Origin: Marisediminitalea oceani
Lineage (GTDB): Bacteria > Pseudomonadota > Gammaproteobacteria > Enterobacterales > Alteromonadaceae
Assembly (NCBI RefSeq): GCF_003731635.1
Contig: NZ_RCUA01000017.1
Span: 1 to 63,186 of the forward strand
Reading direction: 5' to 3'
DNA length: 63,186 nucleotides
The translations under genes were made by a program, and so were the position numbers. Numbering within the stretch: the first letter of the stretch is position 1; each line of letters opens with the position of its first letter. The notes below the pieces were generated by a model, which worked only from the letters and a program-made list of their open reading frames with translations, made no database searches and was not told the DNA's origin. Of the stretch, positions 7,925 to 17,635 are shown piece by piece.

Positions 7925-9280
7925 TCACTCCTTGATACCGTAGTAAATTTTATCGGCCAGCTCGTTGGCATCGGCGATTAAATTATCAAACACTTCCATA
8001 TTGATGCCGTACTTGTCCACGTCAACGGTATGTATCTGGTGATCATCTTTTAGGCTGTAGGCTTTGATTTTTTCAGGTTTCAGCAGGTCTAAACCGGTCA
8101 TTTTTGCCGATTTCATAATCTGCTCTTTGTTTTCGACATCAAGGTTAAGCATCACGCGGTTGTTGAGCTCGCGGATCAAATAATCGCTATGGGTTGTCAC
8201 CAGCACTTTCACGCCAGAGTTCACTAAACGCGCCAATAGCCCAGCCATTTTTCGCTGGTTATCTGGGTGCAGGTTCAGCTCTGGCTCGTCGATGATCAAC
8301 ATGCCGTTTTTCTCGGCTAACGAGTTGATGTAGAGGTCAATTAAAAACAACGACTTAATGGAAGAGGATGCCACATAAACAGGCACAGCAACCTTATCGC
8401 GGCCGCGTTCTTTTTTCGGCATATACATCACTTGTTTATCGACCGCTTTGTAAGAGCCGCCCATTAAGTCTTGCAGCGCATCTCGAATCGGTTTGCAGTC
8501 GCTCTCTTCACGGATAAAACTCTTACGCTTACACAGATTTTCGTATTCGCGTACCACGTTAATATTGTCGTGGATTGGCTGGGCATAACGCGAACGCATA
8601 CTGTTTAGCAGATCAATCGGGTTTACCTTATCGCCACTGGTAATGTGCTCGATAATGGCGTTTTTACTGATATCCAGCTCTTTGTAAAACAAGGCAATGC
8701 CGGTGCGTTCTGATGTGACTACAAAGGGGCGCGGCAATAAATCCGCAAATAGGCAGTCGGTAATATGATCGCTAATCACATCATCTAAAATTCGGTCCGG
8801 TACTCGCCCCCCGCTCTTCGTTTGGAAAGTGACCGATAACACGGTTTCATTTTCGGCCTTGTAAAAGCTTAACTGTTCTGACTGCCCAAAACTCACGGCT
8901 TGTTTAAACTCATTAGTAAAGTCAAACACTAGCTGGTCATGGCTAAACTCCGCTTTAGCACCGTTAAAAAAATCTTCCGGTACATTGAAGTAACGTGGCA
9001 AGTTTTCAGAAAATTCTGAAGAGGCGTTTTTAAGGTAATCTGCTAATTTCGCTTGATAGTCAGTCAACTCAATCAATAACGTGCCTTCGTCGCGCAGCTG
9101 TGCAAGGCGCTCACGGGAGACCGACAAATCAATCCACTGTTTAAAATGACGTAACAAGCCATAGATGGCATAGCTAATATAGGTTTTACCCATATTATTG
9201 GGGCCACAAATCACGGTTAAATCGCCCAGTTCAACGGTGCCTTTATCAATACCGCCTAAGTGTGCAAAGTTAAATTTCAT
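7925..9280 (-). CDS. AAA family ATPase (ABC/OLD-like) of the hsd operon
   Basis: Protein of 451 residues with an ABC-type ATPase fold: Walker A GPNNMGKT (26-33), a signature-like segment (about 302-310, YVASSSIKS), Walker B LIIDEPELNLHP (328-339) and an H-loop TTHSD (362-366). A long helical insertion separates the two halves, as in AAA15/AAA21 and OLD-type defence ATPases. No TOPRIM nuclease domain is attached; the C-terminus is short. A strong AGGAGG precedes the ATG. It lies 40 nt after hsdS and is followed within 3 nt by the nuclease-like gene, so an ATPase-effector pair is likely. Confidence 0.85.
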   Translation of the reverse strand: MKFNFAHLGGIDKGTVELGDLTVICGPNNMGKTYISYAIYGLLRHFKQWIDLSVSRERLAQLRDEGTLLIELTDYQAKLADYLKNASSEFSENLPRYFNVPEDFFNGAKAEFSHDQLVFDFTNEFKQAVSFGQSEQLSFYKAENETVLSVTFQTKSGGRVPDRILDDVISDHITDCLFADLLPRPFVVTSERTGIALFYKELDISKNAIIEHITSGDKVNPIDLLNSMRSRYAQPIHDNINVVREYENLCKRKSFIREESDCKPIRDALQDLMGGSYKAVDKQVMYMPKKERGRDKVAVPVYVASSSIKSLFLIDLYINSLAEKNGMLIIDEPELNLHPDNQRKMAGLLARLVNSGVKVLVTTHSDYLIRELNNRVMLNLDVENKEQIMKSAKMTGLDLLKPEKIKAYSLKDDHQIHTVDVDKYGINMEVFDNLIADANELADKIYYGIKE

Positions 9281-9320
9281 GCGCCCTCCTAATTAAGCGG
9301 TGTGGTGTTAGGTTCAACAT

Positions 9321-10586
9321 TTAGCTCGCCTCCCCAACGGTGACCTGGCCGTTCATTAGCATGGGGAGTAGCCAGTCGCGGAGCTTTTCCAGTTCTGCAT
9401 TTTGTTGACTGTTACTAATTATCTTACTGAGAATCGGTGAAAGCTTTGCATCCATAGCCTTGATTAAGTCTTTAGGTGGCAGGCAAATTCGGCTTGTAAC
9501 AAGGTGATCTTTGGTTATATGCCCCATAGTGGTTTTTCTAAGCTCTGCGACCATTTTGAAATACTCCAAATATTTCAAAACTTCGAAGTAATAGAAAGTT
9601 TTTGGATAACTTTCCGATGTAACTTTGAAAATGTGCTGATTTAACGCCCCTGTGCCACCTGCCCACAACTTAACTTCCAAAGTTGCTGACCACGAGAAAA
9701 GAATGTCGCCATCATTTACTACCACTTTTTCAGGTACACCTTGATGAACGGATTCCGAACTATCATCGAAGCCAGAGCTAAATTCTCTTATTTTGATTAC
9801 TTTGTAAGTAGGTTCATCGCCCGTGGGGTAATATTTCTGACAAGCGATACCATTAGTAAACGTAGCAATATCAACTAGCGATGCATCATCCCACCCCTCC
9901 GGTATTTCCCGCTTGAGGGTTGGGTTGTAGACCATTTCTCCGCCGGAGGATTTGTAGGGTTTGCCCTGACCTTGTGGCGAGTCGTCGGGGAAGTCGAACT
10001 GTACAAACCAGTAGTCGTACAGGGTTTTGGCCATAGCTTCCAGTTCGGCGTTGATGCGGTTATTCACTCGTATTTTTGTATCTATGGCATCTAAAATAGC
10101 AACTATTTTTTCCTTAACGTCATCTTCCTTAGGGACGAGAATTGGAAGGTTCCTAAGCGCACCTAACGCTATATATGGTTGTGTTGATCCACTTTTAACA
10201 GCATCAAGATGGGCTCTTCCTATTGGTGAGTTGAGATAGTAGTAGAGCCACTTGGCATTAACTTCAGTGCCAGCTTTAAATAAACCAACATTTTTTACGG
10301 CATATTCTATTTCTTCATTGCTTTCAATAAAACAGAAACCACAATACGCACCTATCATGCTAATAATGACATCCCACTGATCAACCTTGCTTCTTTTGTT
10401 GATCTCATTGAAGTCGTGTTCACTTATTAGATAAGCAGTATCAAAATCAATCACATCACCCTTTATGTGTTTAGAGGTGATAAGTGGTTTTCCACACTCA
10501 GCTTGTTTTGGTGAGTCATGTGTGCCATCCGTGACTTTTACACAATACTCATTACCAGGAACATATTTCCAAGCGCTACTTAACAT
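9321..10586 (-). CDS. hsdS: type I restriction-modification specificity subunit
   Basis: Protein of 421 residues with two target-recognition domains, each followed by a helical conserved region. The first conserved spacer (about residues 165-205, IDTKIRVNNRINAELEAM, then LYDYWFVQFDFP) and the C-terminal helix (NAELEKLRDWLLPMLMNGQ) form the usual dimer-like arrangement. Each target domain reads one half of a bipartite DNA site. The start overlaps hsdM by 11 nt, giving translational coupling. Both recognition domains are present, so the subunit looks complete; the target site cannot be predicted here. Confidence 0.93.
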   Translation of the reverse strand: MLSSAWKYVPGNEYCVKVTDGTHDSPKQAECGKPLITSKHIKGDVIDFDTAYLISEHDFNEINKRSKVDQWDVIISMIGAYCGFCFIESNEEIEYAVKNVGLFKAGTEVNAKWLYYYLNSPIGRAHLDAVKSGSTQPYIALGALRNLPILVPKEDDVKEKIVAILDAIDTKIRVNNRINAELEAMAKTLYDYWFVQFDFPDDSPQGQGKPYKSSGGEMVYNPTLKREIPEGWDDASLVDIATFTNGIACQKYYPTGDEPTYKVIKIREFSSGFDDSSESVHQGVPEKVVVNDGDILFSWSATLEVKLWAGGTGALNQHIFKVTSESYPKTFYYFEVLKYLEYFKMVAELRKTTMGHITKDHLVTSRICLPPKDLIKAMDAKLSPILSKIISNSQQNAELEKLRDWLLPMLMNGQVTVGEAS

Positions 10587-12213
10587 ACTTCAACCCCGCC
10601 AACTGCTTTTTGATCTCAGTTTCCAACTCACGAGACTGACTAAACAGGCTATCTAAATTGCTGGTAAAGCCCTGCATTTTTTGTGCAAACTGCTCTGGGG
10701 TGATATCGACATATTCGATTTTGACATCAAAGTATTGGCCTGCACTTAATGAGTAATTTTTGGCCTCTATGTCGTCATAACTCACCGCAACGGAAAAGTC
10801 TTCTACCGCTTCTTTGGCGTTAAATACATCAATAATTTGTTGTTCTTCTTCGGCGGTTAATACGGTTTTTTGGTTTTTGCCGTCTTTGACTTTTTCACCC
10901 AAGTTTGAGGCATCTACCAGTACCACATCGCCATCGTTGCTGGCGTCGATAAACAAAATGGATACGTTCGTGCCGGTGGTGGCGAAGATATTGGATGGCA
11001 TAGAAACCACACCCGCCAGCATTTTGTTTTTTACCAAATGTTCACGGATTTTTTTATCAATACCCGATTGCGCAGTAATAAAGCCAGTAGGCAGCACTAC
11101 AGCTGCTTTACCACCAGGCTTGAGTGAAGCAATGATGTGTTGCAAGAACAATTGGTAGATTTCCATCTTGTCCTTAGCTTTGGCTTTGATTTTGGGAATA
11201 CCGGCAAAAAAGCGTTCTTTGTTTTCTTTGCTATCGAGTTCATCCCTAAAGTCGCTGAAATCGAGCTTAAATGGCGGGTTAGAAACAATATAGTCAAAGC
11301 GTTTTAGCTCTTTGCCGTCTTTATGGTAGGGGTGTAACACCGTATTACCTTGGATCACATTCGGGATTGAGTGCACCAAGTTATTTAAGATCAGGTTTAA
11401 ACGCAGCAAGTTTGATGACTTTTGTGAAATATCTTGGGTGTAAATGCTACAGCGGTTTTCACCAATGGCGTGGGCGACGTTCATAAGTAAAGTGCCTGAA
11501 CCTGCCGATGGATCGTAACAGGCTACATTGCGTACGGTACCTCGCTCAGCTTGTGGTACGAGGATTTCGGCCATAATGCGCGCGACCGCATGAGGGGTAA
11601 AATACTCGGCATATTTGCCGCCGGAATTGCTGTTGTAGTCTTTGATTAGGTATTCAAAAATGGTGGCGTAGAAGTCGAATTTTTGGGTGAAGATGCGCTC
11701 AAAGCTGAATTCCACCAGCTTATTGATAATGGCGCGGCAGAAGGCATCGCGTTTTGAATCGTCGGCAATGTATTGGCTAAGGCGGTCGAACAGCACTACT
11801 TTTGCACCGCCATCGGTTTTTACTGCAAACACATCGTTATTGGTAATGGCAATGTCGATAAGGGTATCGTCAAATAGCTTGGCAAAGTCTGGCGCGTTTT
11901 GTTGGCTAAACAGGTAGCTAATAAAGTGCTGCGGTTTTAACCGTGCGGTATCGCCGCCCATTTGCAGTTGCAGCATGTCGAGGTCGTCTTCGCTCATGGC
12001 TGCCAGCGCTTCTTCCCACTTATCAGCCTTAGCGATGGTGTCGTCGAGCTTTTTCGCTTCAAAGGCGAACTTGTCGTTTAAAAACTTGTACAAAAAGGTT
12101 TGGGTAATGATTTTAAACTCGTTACCGTCGTTACCTAAACCATAGTTGGCACAGATGCTCTTTAAGCTATCAATTAAGGTTTTGGTTTTTTGCTGAAATT
12201 CTAATTCAACCAT
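10576..12213 (-). CDS. hsdM: type I restriction-modification DNA methyltransferase subunit
   Basis: N6-adenine methyltransferase of 545 residues that modifies host DNA with HsdS. The N-terminal helical domain (about 1-150) is followed by the conserved approach to the catalytic domain (GGKYAEYFTPHAVARIMAEI). The SAM-binding motif is DPSAGSGT (234-241) and the catalytic motif is NPPF (312-315). All key residues are present. It lies 33 nt after hsdR and overlaps hsdS by 11 nt. Confidence 0.95.
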   Translation of the reverse strand: MVELEFQQKTKTLIDSLKSICANYGLGNDGNEFKIITQTFLYKFLNDKFAFEAKKLDDTIAKADKWEEALAAMSEDDLDMLQLQMGGDTARLKPQHFISYLFSQQNAPDFAKLFDDTLIDIAITNNDVFAVKTDGGAKVVLFDRLSQYIADDSKRDAFCRAIINKLVEFSFERIFTQKFDFYATIFEYLIKDYNSNSGGKYAEYFTPHAVARIMAEILVPQAERGTVRNVACYDPSAGSGTLLMNVAHAIGENRCSIYTQDISQKSSNLLRLNLILNNLVHSIPNVIQGNTVLHPYHKDGKELKRFDYIVSNPPFKLDFSDFRDELDSKENKERFFAGIPKIKAKAKDKMEIYQLFLQHIIASLKPGGKAAVVLPTGFITAQSGIDKKIREHLVKNKMLAGVVSMPSNIFATTGTNVSILFIDASNDGDVVLVDASNLGEKVKDGKNQKTVLTAEEEQQIIDVFNAKEAVEDFSVAVSYDDIEAKNYSLSAGQYFDVKIEYVDITPEQFAQKMQGFTSNLDSLFSQSRELETEIKKQLAGLKYVK

Positions 12214-12246
12214 TTTCTATTTATTTCCTAATCAGTTTTACCCGCA

Positions 12247-15200
12247 TTACCACGCTTGGCTGCCGGTATTAAATTCTTTTAAATATTCTGCGACGACGAG
12301 GTGGTTAATGTAACGCGAGGCGTCGGCGTTAAGTTTGATTTGCTGTTCTTTCATAAAGCGGCCAATCACCAGCGGCATCATTTGCCGTTCGAAGTAGCTT
12401 TCGTTGTCCAGCACTTGGCTGTTGTTGAGCACTTGCTCGTCGGCATCTTGCTTTACACCTGCTAGCGCTTCAAAAATTTTGCGTTCTGATTCGCTAATAT
12501 CGCTTTGGCTTTGCTGGCGCTCTTGTAAGCGTTTATGAATACGAGTGTACTTGGCATCGCCAAGATACTTTTGCCGAAGTTGGTTGTTTTGGCGGTTCAG
12601 CTCTTTAACGCGGTCGTGAATTTTATTCAGTACGTCGATGTTGGCAACCATTTCATCTTGAGTCACTTCGCTTAAGTTTTTCTTCTTAAAAAGGCGCTCT
12701 AGCTCTTCTTTTAAGTTGATAAATTGCGGGTCTTGCTGGTCAAAGTTGCTAGCCAGTGCTTCGCGGGTTTGGCGCAGGGTGTTTTTCAGCTTATCGGCCA
12801 GTACTAGTTCTTCTTCGCCGATTTTGGTGAATGTGAAAATAACATCTTCTAAAGCCCTATTGAGCAGGTTACCAATATCTGCGCCATCCTGTATTGAGTT
12901 GGCAAGGTTCAGCATATCTAATCTATCGCTGGTAACTCGAAATAGCACATTGAGCTTGGCAAAATCCAGCTCATCGAGAAAGTCATACTCGCCCTGCAAG
13001 CGGATCAAGTTATACAAGCTGCGTGCATCGGCTAAGGCTTTTTTGAGTGCTAGTACGGTATCGCGGTCTTGTATTTGGCTGATCTGGTTGCAGAACTCTT
13101 CCATGTTGTCGGTATCAAAACGGAACAGTACGTCTTTGATATGCTCGATTTCTTGCTTGATCTCTTCCTGAGATTTAAACAGGTGCGAGTAGTGCTCCAT
13201 CTCATCGCCCAGTTCTGACTGTAATTCGTCGAAATAGGCCTTGTTGGTGGCATCAAACTCTTTACGAATATCAGCAAAATCCACCACATAACCGTAGCGA
13301 AAATCTTTGTAGGTTCGGTTAACTCGGGTGAGCGCTTGCAGCAAGTTGTGCTTGCGAATCACCCGGCCAAGGTAGAGCTTTTTTAAGCGTTTGGCGTCAA
13401 AGCCAGTGAGTAGCATGTTATAAACAAACAAAAAGTCGATTTTGCCTGCTTTGAAGTCTTCCACCCAGTTTTTGCGCTCTTCTTTGGTGCCGATGTCGTG
13501 CAGAATCAGGGCCGCGTTTTTTACCTTTTGCGCTTGTTTGGCAGACTCTGCATAACTGGTTGGCGCAGGCTCAGCGATTTCAAGCACTTCGGTTTTTGAG
13601 TTGGATGTTTGCGGCAGAATAGGCGTTTCGGCATAAACGCCATTGAAGATTTCAAACATCTGCTTGGCTTGATCTGAGCTGTCGCAAATAACCATGCCAC
13701 CAATGGTTGCATCGTTTAATGCGCCACGGCTTTTTTCAAAGTCGTTTACGATGTAAGTCAGCATGGGCTCAACAAAGCTTGGGTGGGCGTAAATCAGTTT
13801 GCGATCCACATCGCCCATTTTCACTTCGGCTTCTTCAAGGGCTTTTTGCAGCTCAATTTTGTATTGAGTACTGATCTCTTCACGGATTAATCGCAAGGTG
13901 TAACCGTCGGCAATGGACGCGTTGTAGTAGTATTTGTGAATGTAATCACCAAACAAGGCGCGTGAGTTGTAGTCATCTCCCAATAGCGGCGTACCGGTTA
14001 AGCCTATTTTTATGGCGTTGCTGTCTGACTGGCTTAGGTTTGCTAAGAAACTGCCTTTAGGGTTATAGCTGCGGTGAACTTCGTCTAAAAAATACACCCG
14101 CTGTATCGCGACGTTGTAGTCTTTGGTGCTGACCACATCTGGGTCATCTTTGAACTTTTGAATATTCACTACGGTGATTTCTGGCTTGCCAGAATGGTTA
14201 TGGATCACCTGTGTGGCTTTAATGTCACGGGTAAAGGCATCCCTTGAGTTGATGGTGTGTACGGTTAAACCACGAGCGGTAAACTCGCGCTGTGCTTGTT
14301 GCAGAAGGTCTAGGCGATCAACAATAAAGTAAAACTTTGGAATGACCTGTTGCTTTTGGAAGTAATCGGTTAAAAAGCGCACGTTATAAAACGTTAGGGC
14401 AGTTTTACCACTGCCTTGGGTGTGCCAAATGATGCCTTTTTTAACGCCCTCGCTGAGCTTGCGTTCAATGGCTTTGGTGGCAAACAACTGCGGGTAACGC
14501 ATGATGTGTTTTTGTAGTCCGTCTGACTCGGACACATACGCCAAGGCGTAACGCAAAATAAAGGCTAAGCGCTCACGGCTGAGTAAAGAGGTACAAATGC
14601 GGTTGGTTGGGCGCTCGGGTTGCTTGTTGGTCTGGAACTCTGGGTTGCTGCGGATCACTTCCAGATTATTGTCTTTTAAGACTTTTAGCTCGTCATCATC
14701 CGATACCGGCTTCAACAGGGCGGTTAAGTTTAAGACTTCTTCTTCGCGGAAATAGTTGAACACCGGCTTATGGTAAGAACTACTGGCATAGAAAGCGCCT
14801 TGTACGGGTTCTGGATCGCCGTCGTCGTACTCCATGTTATTGGAGAAAATCATAAACTGAGTGATGTTGGCAAAACGCTTGAACTTAGGGTTTTGAAAGC
14901 GTTTGTTGATGCGGTCGCGCTCGGCCAAAATACCTTCGCGGTTATTGGGCTTCTTCACTTCGATAAACACCAACGGCATACCATTGATAAGCAATGTGAT
15001 ATCGGGGCGGAATTCTTCATCGCCGTTTTGACACGTTAGCTCGGTAACAACATGGAAGGTATTGTTATTGAAATTCTCAAAGTCGATCAGCTTGGTATTT
15101 GAACGTTCTGACAGGCGCTCAAAGAAGGCTTTGCCTAGGTCTTCGTTATCCAGCAGTAGTTTGACATCTTCCAGCAAACGACCGGCTTCAGCATCTTCAA

Positions 15201-15375
15201 TACCAGGGTTAATTTTGCCGATAGCGGTTTTGAATACGTCAGGGAAGATATTAGTGTCGAGATCCCAGCTTTGCCCTTTAAGTGATAGATATTGGTAGCC
15301 TAGGCGCATTAAATGAAGAATTGCAGGGATTTTTACTCGGCTATCTTCATTGAATTTTTTGGTATTGAAGGCCAT
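12247..15375 (-). CDS. hsdR: type I restriction endonuclease subunit R
   Basis: ATP-dependent translocase and nuclease of about 1042 residues that cuts unmethylated DNA. The start chosen is the ATG at 15375 (MAFNTKKF), preceded by AAGGA, rather than the longer frame overlapping the regulator. The N-terminal PD-(D/E)XK nuclease shows D125 (RPDITLLI) and E139-V-K141. The helicase motor follows with WHTQGSGKT (about 317-325), DEVH (431-434) and GLTGTPLL (about 458-465). The C-terminal helical domain links to the methyltransferase. It appears intact. Confidence 0.95.
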   Translation of the reverse strand: MAFNTKKFNEDSRVKIPAILHLMRLGYQYLSLKGQSWDLDTNIFPDVFKTAIGKINPGIEDAEAGRLLEDVKLLLDNEDLGKAFFERLSERSNTKLIDFENFNNNTFHVVTELTCQNGDEEFRPDITLLINGMPLVFIEVKKPNNREGILAERDRINKRFQNPKFKRFANITQFMIFSNNMEYDDGDPEPVQGAFYASSSYHKPVFNYFREEEVLNLTALLKPVSDDDELKVLKDNNLEVIRSNPEFQTNKQPERPTNRICTSLLSRERLAFILRYALAYVSESDGLQKHIMRYPQLFATKAIERKLSEGVKKGIIWHTQGSGKTALTFYNVRFLTDYFQKQQVIPKFYFIVDRLDLLQQAQREFTARGLTVHTINSRDAFTRDIKATQVIHNHSGKPEITVVNIQKFKDDPDVVSTKDYNVAIQRVYFLDEVHRSYNPKGSFLANLSQSDSNAIKIGLTGTPLLGDDYNSRALFGDYIHKYYYNASIADGYTLRLIREEISTQYKIELQKALEEAEVKMGDVDRKLIYAHPSFVEPMLTYIVNDFEKSRGALNDATIGGMVICDSSDQAKQMFEIFNGVYAETPILPQTSNSKTEVLEIAEPAPTSYAESAKQAQKVKNAALILHDIGTKEERKNWVEDFKAGKIDFLFVYNMLLTGFDAKRLKKLYLGRVIRKHNLLQALTRVNRTYKDFRYGYVVDFADIRKEFDATNKAYFDELQSELGDEMEHYSHLFKSQEEIKQEIEHIKDVLFRFDTDNMEEFCNQISQIQDRDTVLALKKALADARSLYNLIRLQGEYDFLDELDFAKLNVLFRVTSDRLDMLNLANSIQDGADIGNLLNRALEDVIFTFTKIGEEELVLADKLKNTLRQTREALASNFDQQDPQFINLKEELERLFKKKNLSEVTQDEMVANIDVLNKIHDRVKELNRQNNQLRQKYLGDAKYTRIHKRLQERQQSQSDISESERKIFEALAGVKQDADEQVLNNSQVLDNESYFERQMMPLVIGRFMKEQQIKLNADASRYINHLVVAEYLKEFNTGSQAW

Positions 15376-15394
15376 AACATTCCTTGTAATCGTT

Positions 15395-15598
15395 TTAATT
15401 TGGAACCTGCTCAAGCAAATCGCTTAGAGGGCAGTTAAATAACTCGCACAGCTTATCGAGCGCTTCTAAGTCCACCTTGAGGGCGGTTTCTTTGTACAGT
15501 AGCGTGACGGTGGTACGGCTTAGGCCGGTTTCTCGCATCACGTCGCTAATGCGCATTTTTCTCTCGCCCATTAATCGGGCTAGGTGGCAGCGGATCAT
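15395..15598 (-). CDS. XRE/Cro-C1 family regulator heading the hsd operon
   Basis: Protein of 67 residues starting at the ATG at 15598, which has GGAGAG at good distance; a longer frame to 15643 is less likely. Nearly all of it is a helix-turn-helix (MRISDVMRETGLSRTTVTLL, then DLEALDKLCELFNCPLSDLL), a compact Cro-like repressor. It ends 19 nt before the hsdR start. Such small regulators act like controller proteins that time restriction against modification. The palindrome at 15675-15689 is the likely operator. Confidence 0.85.
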   Translation of the reverse strand: MIRCHLARLMGERKMRISDVMRETGLSRTTVTLLYKETALKVDLEALDKLCELFNCPLSDLLEQVPN

Positions 15599-15674
15599 GC
15601 TCTCTCCACGGTGTTTTCTTAACCATAAACTTGGGGGGGTCACTATTGCTTACCCTACCACGATTATGATTATT

Positions 15675-15708
15675 CTCAAATTATTTGAGTTGAAACCAAA
15701 TAATTGAG
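15675..15708. promoter_or_regulatory. probable operator of the hsd operon regulator
   Basis: Perfect palindrome CTCAAAT-T-ATTTGAG at 15675-15689 followed by a related half-site CAAATAATTGAG at about 15697-15708, some 77-110 bp upstream of the regulator start. A dyad plus a nearby second site is typical of controller-protein operators. Assignment is by position. Confidence 0.5.
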
Positions 15709-15868
15709 CGAATTTGTTATTCGTTCGGTGCTGGTTGTTGGTACGCTAACGGTTCACGGGAATGCCTCTAACAGTATTGTCTGCATTGGACTTTATACCT
15801 CGCCCAGCCCTTAGGTTGACTGGCGGTGCACTGCAAGGCGACAAGCCTACACAGGATTAATCGCCTTT

Positions 15869-17635
15869 TTAGTCATCCAAGATGCTGCCTTTCACGCAGT
15901 ACATGCGTGGGCGGGTGTTGTCGGGCAGGCTGACTTTGCGCTGTGGTCGGTTGCCATCGGGGATTAGGTAGCCTGCGGCCATTAGTGCTTTGGCGGCGCG
16001 ATCTGGGCTTAGGCCTTCGGTAGCTTCACGCCAGCCAGTTGGGTAAAACAGGTAGAGGGTGTGTGGGCCAGAAGTATCAAGCCAACCCGCGCGTTGGCGT
16101 ACTTGGCTGCTGTAACCGGTTTGTTTGGGCGTAAAGCGGCTTTCGCCATGTTGCTCAATAAAACTGCGCACCTGGCGAATGGCTTGTTGATCTTCATTGG
16201 CGGCTACACCACCGCGGGCAAGTATCCATTGGTTAAGCTGGCTTAAACAGGCAGCTTCGACACTTTGAGCTGGCCAATCAAGTACTTTGACTTGAATGGC
16301 TAACAGGCCAGCGCTGGCCAGTAAGGCAAATTTTTCGGCGACTCGGCGCACTTGGCCGTCTGACTCGGGAGGTAAACTGGCTAAAAAGCGTTGGCGTACG
16401 TTTTGAAAAACGGGTCGCACCTGCGCGCTGTGCTGCGTTAAATACCGTAACCAGTCCAAGGCCAAACTGCCGTAATGTTGGCGACTTTGCTGTTTTAGGT
16501 GATCGGCTAAATCGGCGGCGTTCATACCATGACTCTGGTTAAACACGCCCATTTGCGCACCAGCATCGGCACTGAGATCAATCACTCGCACTTGCTGGCC
16601 AGCTTTTACGCGCTTGCCGATACTGGCAAGATGGCTTTCAAGCGTCACTTCGCCAGTAGATAAAAACACCAAGCGCCAACGGGCGGGTAAGCGCATTTCA
16701 CCGTATTTGCCTGCACGGGTTTTACCTTGGCCATTGGCAAGCATGTAAGCGACATCACCTGCCTCTTTTGGGTCAACTTCGCCCATTTCATCGAGCGCCA
16801 GCAAGGCATCGTTATGCGCTAATGCTGTACCTTCTAAACCGTTGGCCGTGGCACGCCAACTGTGGCGCAGTTGATTAGGTTCGCCCCACACCGATAATGC
16901 CGGATACAGCGCTGCGGTTTTACCAGTACTGCTGGCACCATAGAGGTGTAAACCAAAACCATCCACTCCGCACAAGTGCAACAAAGGCGCGGCCAGCGCA
17001 GCGCAGACACCAACAATCAATAGCGGGTTATCCAGACAATAACGGCCAACGTGCTGCCGCCAACTGTCGCTACTACCTTGTTGAATAAAGCCTTCTATCG
17101 GGTGCATGGTTTGTAGCACCATGCGCGGGTTGTTGTGTTCGCTTGGGTAAAAGGTGAGGCGCGGATGCACATAAGCGTGGTGATGCCAGCCAATGCAGTT
17201 CACGCTAATGGCCTTTTGCGTAGCCAGTTCGCCCATTTGTTGAATAAACAGCGAGAGCAACTGCCGCGCTTTGACACTGTTACTCAGCCGCATGCCTCGG
17301 CTAAGTAATATCCGACGGTACTCGCTGCCGTCTCCGGCCAATAGTTCTGCTGGCATGGCCCAGTAGCGATGGCGATTGTCATCGTCTAACCAGTGCAATA
17401 AATAGCCGTAGTTGTCCCCTTGCGGATCGCGAGTACGAGCAGCTACTTGCAGCCAAGAACAGATTTTGACAGGGCTATCTTGCCCCGCTGGTTGCATCAC
17501 CAGCCAGTTTTGCGCGTTATAGGCAAAACCAGCCGGTAATGTTGGCTCGTTGCTAGGCATATCACTGGCAGATAATTGGTTTAATGCTGATGGTTTATCC
17601 ACGGCCATAAGCAGCACCGATACGGCGGGTTTCAA
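15869..17635 (-). CDS. DUF927-type ATPase/helicase of a P4-like element
   Basis: Protein of about 588 residues (or 579 from the Met at 17608). The N-terminal and middle portions match DUF927 proteins of integrative elements. An ATPase core has Walker A YGASSTGKTAAL (about 232-243) and Walker B LLALDEMGEV (about 276-285), followed by an arginine-rich C-terminal region with helix-turn-helix character (FTPKQTGYSSQVRQRAGW). Such proteins drive element replication after excision. The gene start overlaps the 3' end of alpA by about 41 nt (14 nt with the internal start), so the two are coupled. No primase zinc motif is obvious, unlike P4 alpha. Confidence 0.8.
   Translation of the reverse strand: MKPAVSVLLMAVDKPSALNQLSASDMPSNEPTLPAGFAYNAQNWLVMQPAGQDSPVKICSWLQVAARTRDPQGDNYGYLLHWLDDDNRHRYWAMPAELLAGDGSEYRRILLSRGMRLSNSVKARQLLSLFIQQMGELATQKAISVNCIGWHHHAYVHPRLTFYPSEHNNPRMVLQTMHPIEGFIQQGSSDSWRQHVGRYCLDNPLLIVGVCAALAAPLLHLCGVDGFGLHLYGASSTGKTAALYPALSVWGEPNQLRHSWRATANGLEGTALAHNDALLALDEMGEVDPKEAGDVAYMLANGQGKTRAGKYGEMRLPARWRLVFLSTGEVTLESHLASIGKRVKAGQQVRVIDLSADAGAQMGVFNQSHGMNAADLADHLKQQSRQHYGSLALDWLRYLTQHSAQVRPVFQNVRQRFLASLPPESDGQVRRVAEKFALLASAGLLAIQVKVLDWPAQSVEAACLSQLNQWILARGGVAANEDQQAIRQVRSFIEQHGESRFTPKQTGYSSQVRQRAGWLDTSGPHTLYLFYPTGWREATEGLSPDRAAKALMAAGYLIPDGNRPQRKVSLPDNTRPRMYCVKGSILDD

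Noticed and set aside
15599..15643. Longer start of the XRE regulator
   Set aside because: The internal ATG at 15598 has a good Shine-Dalgarno, and the extension has no domain.
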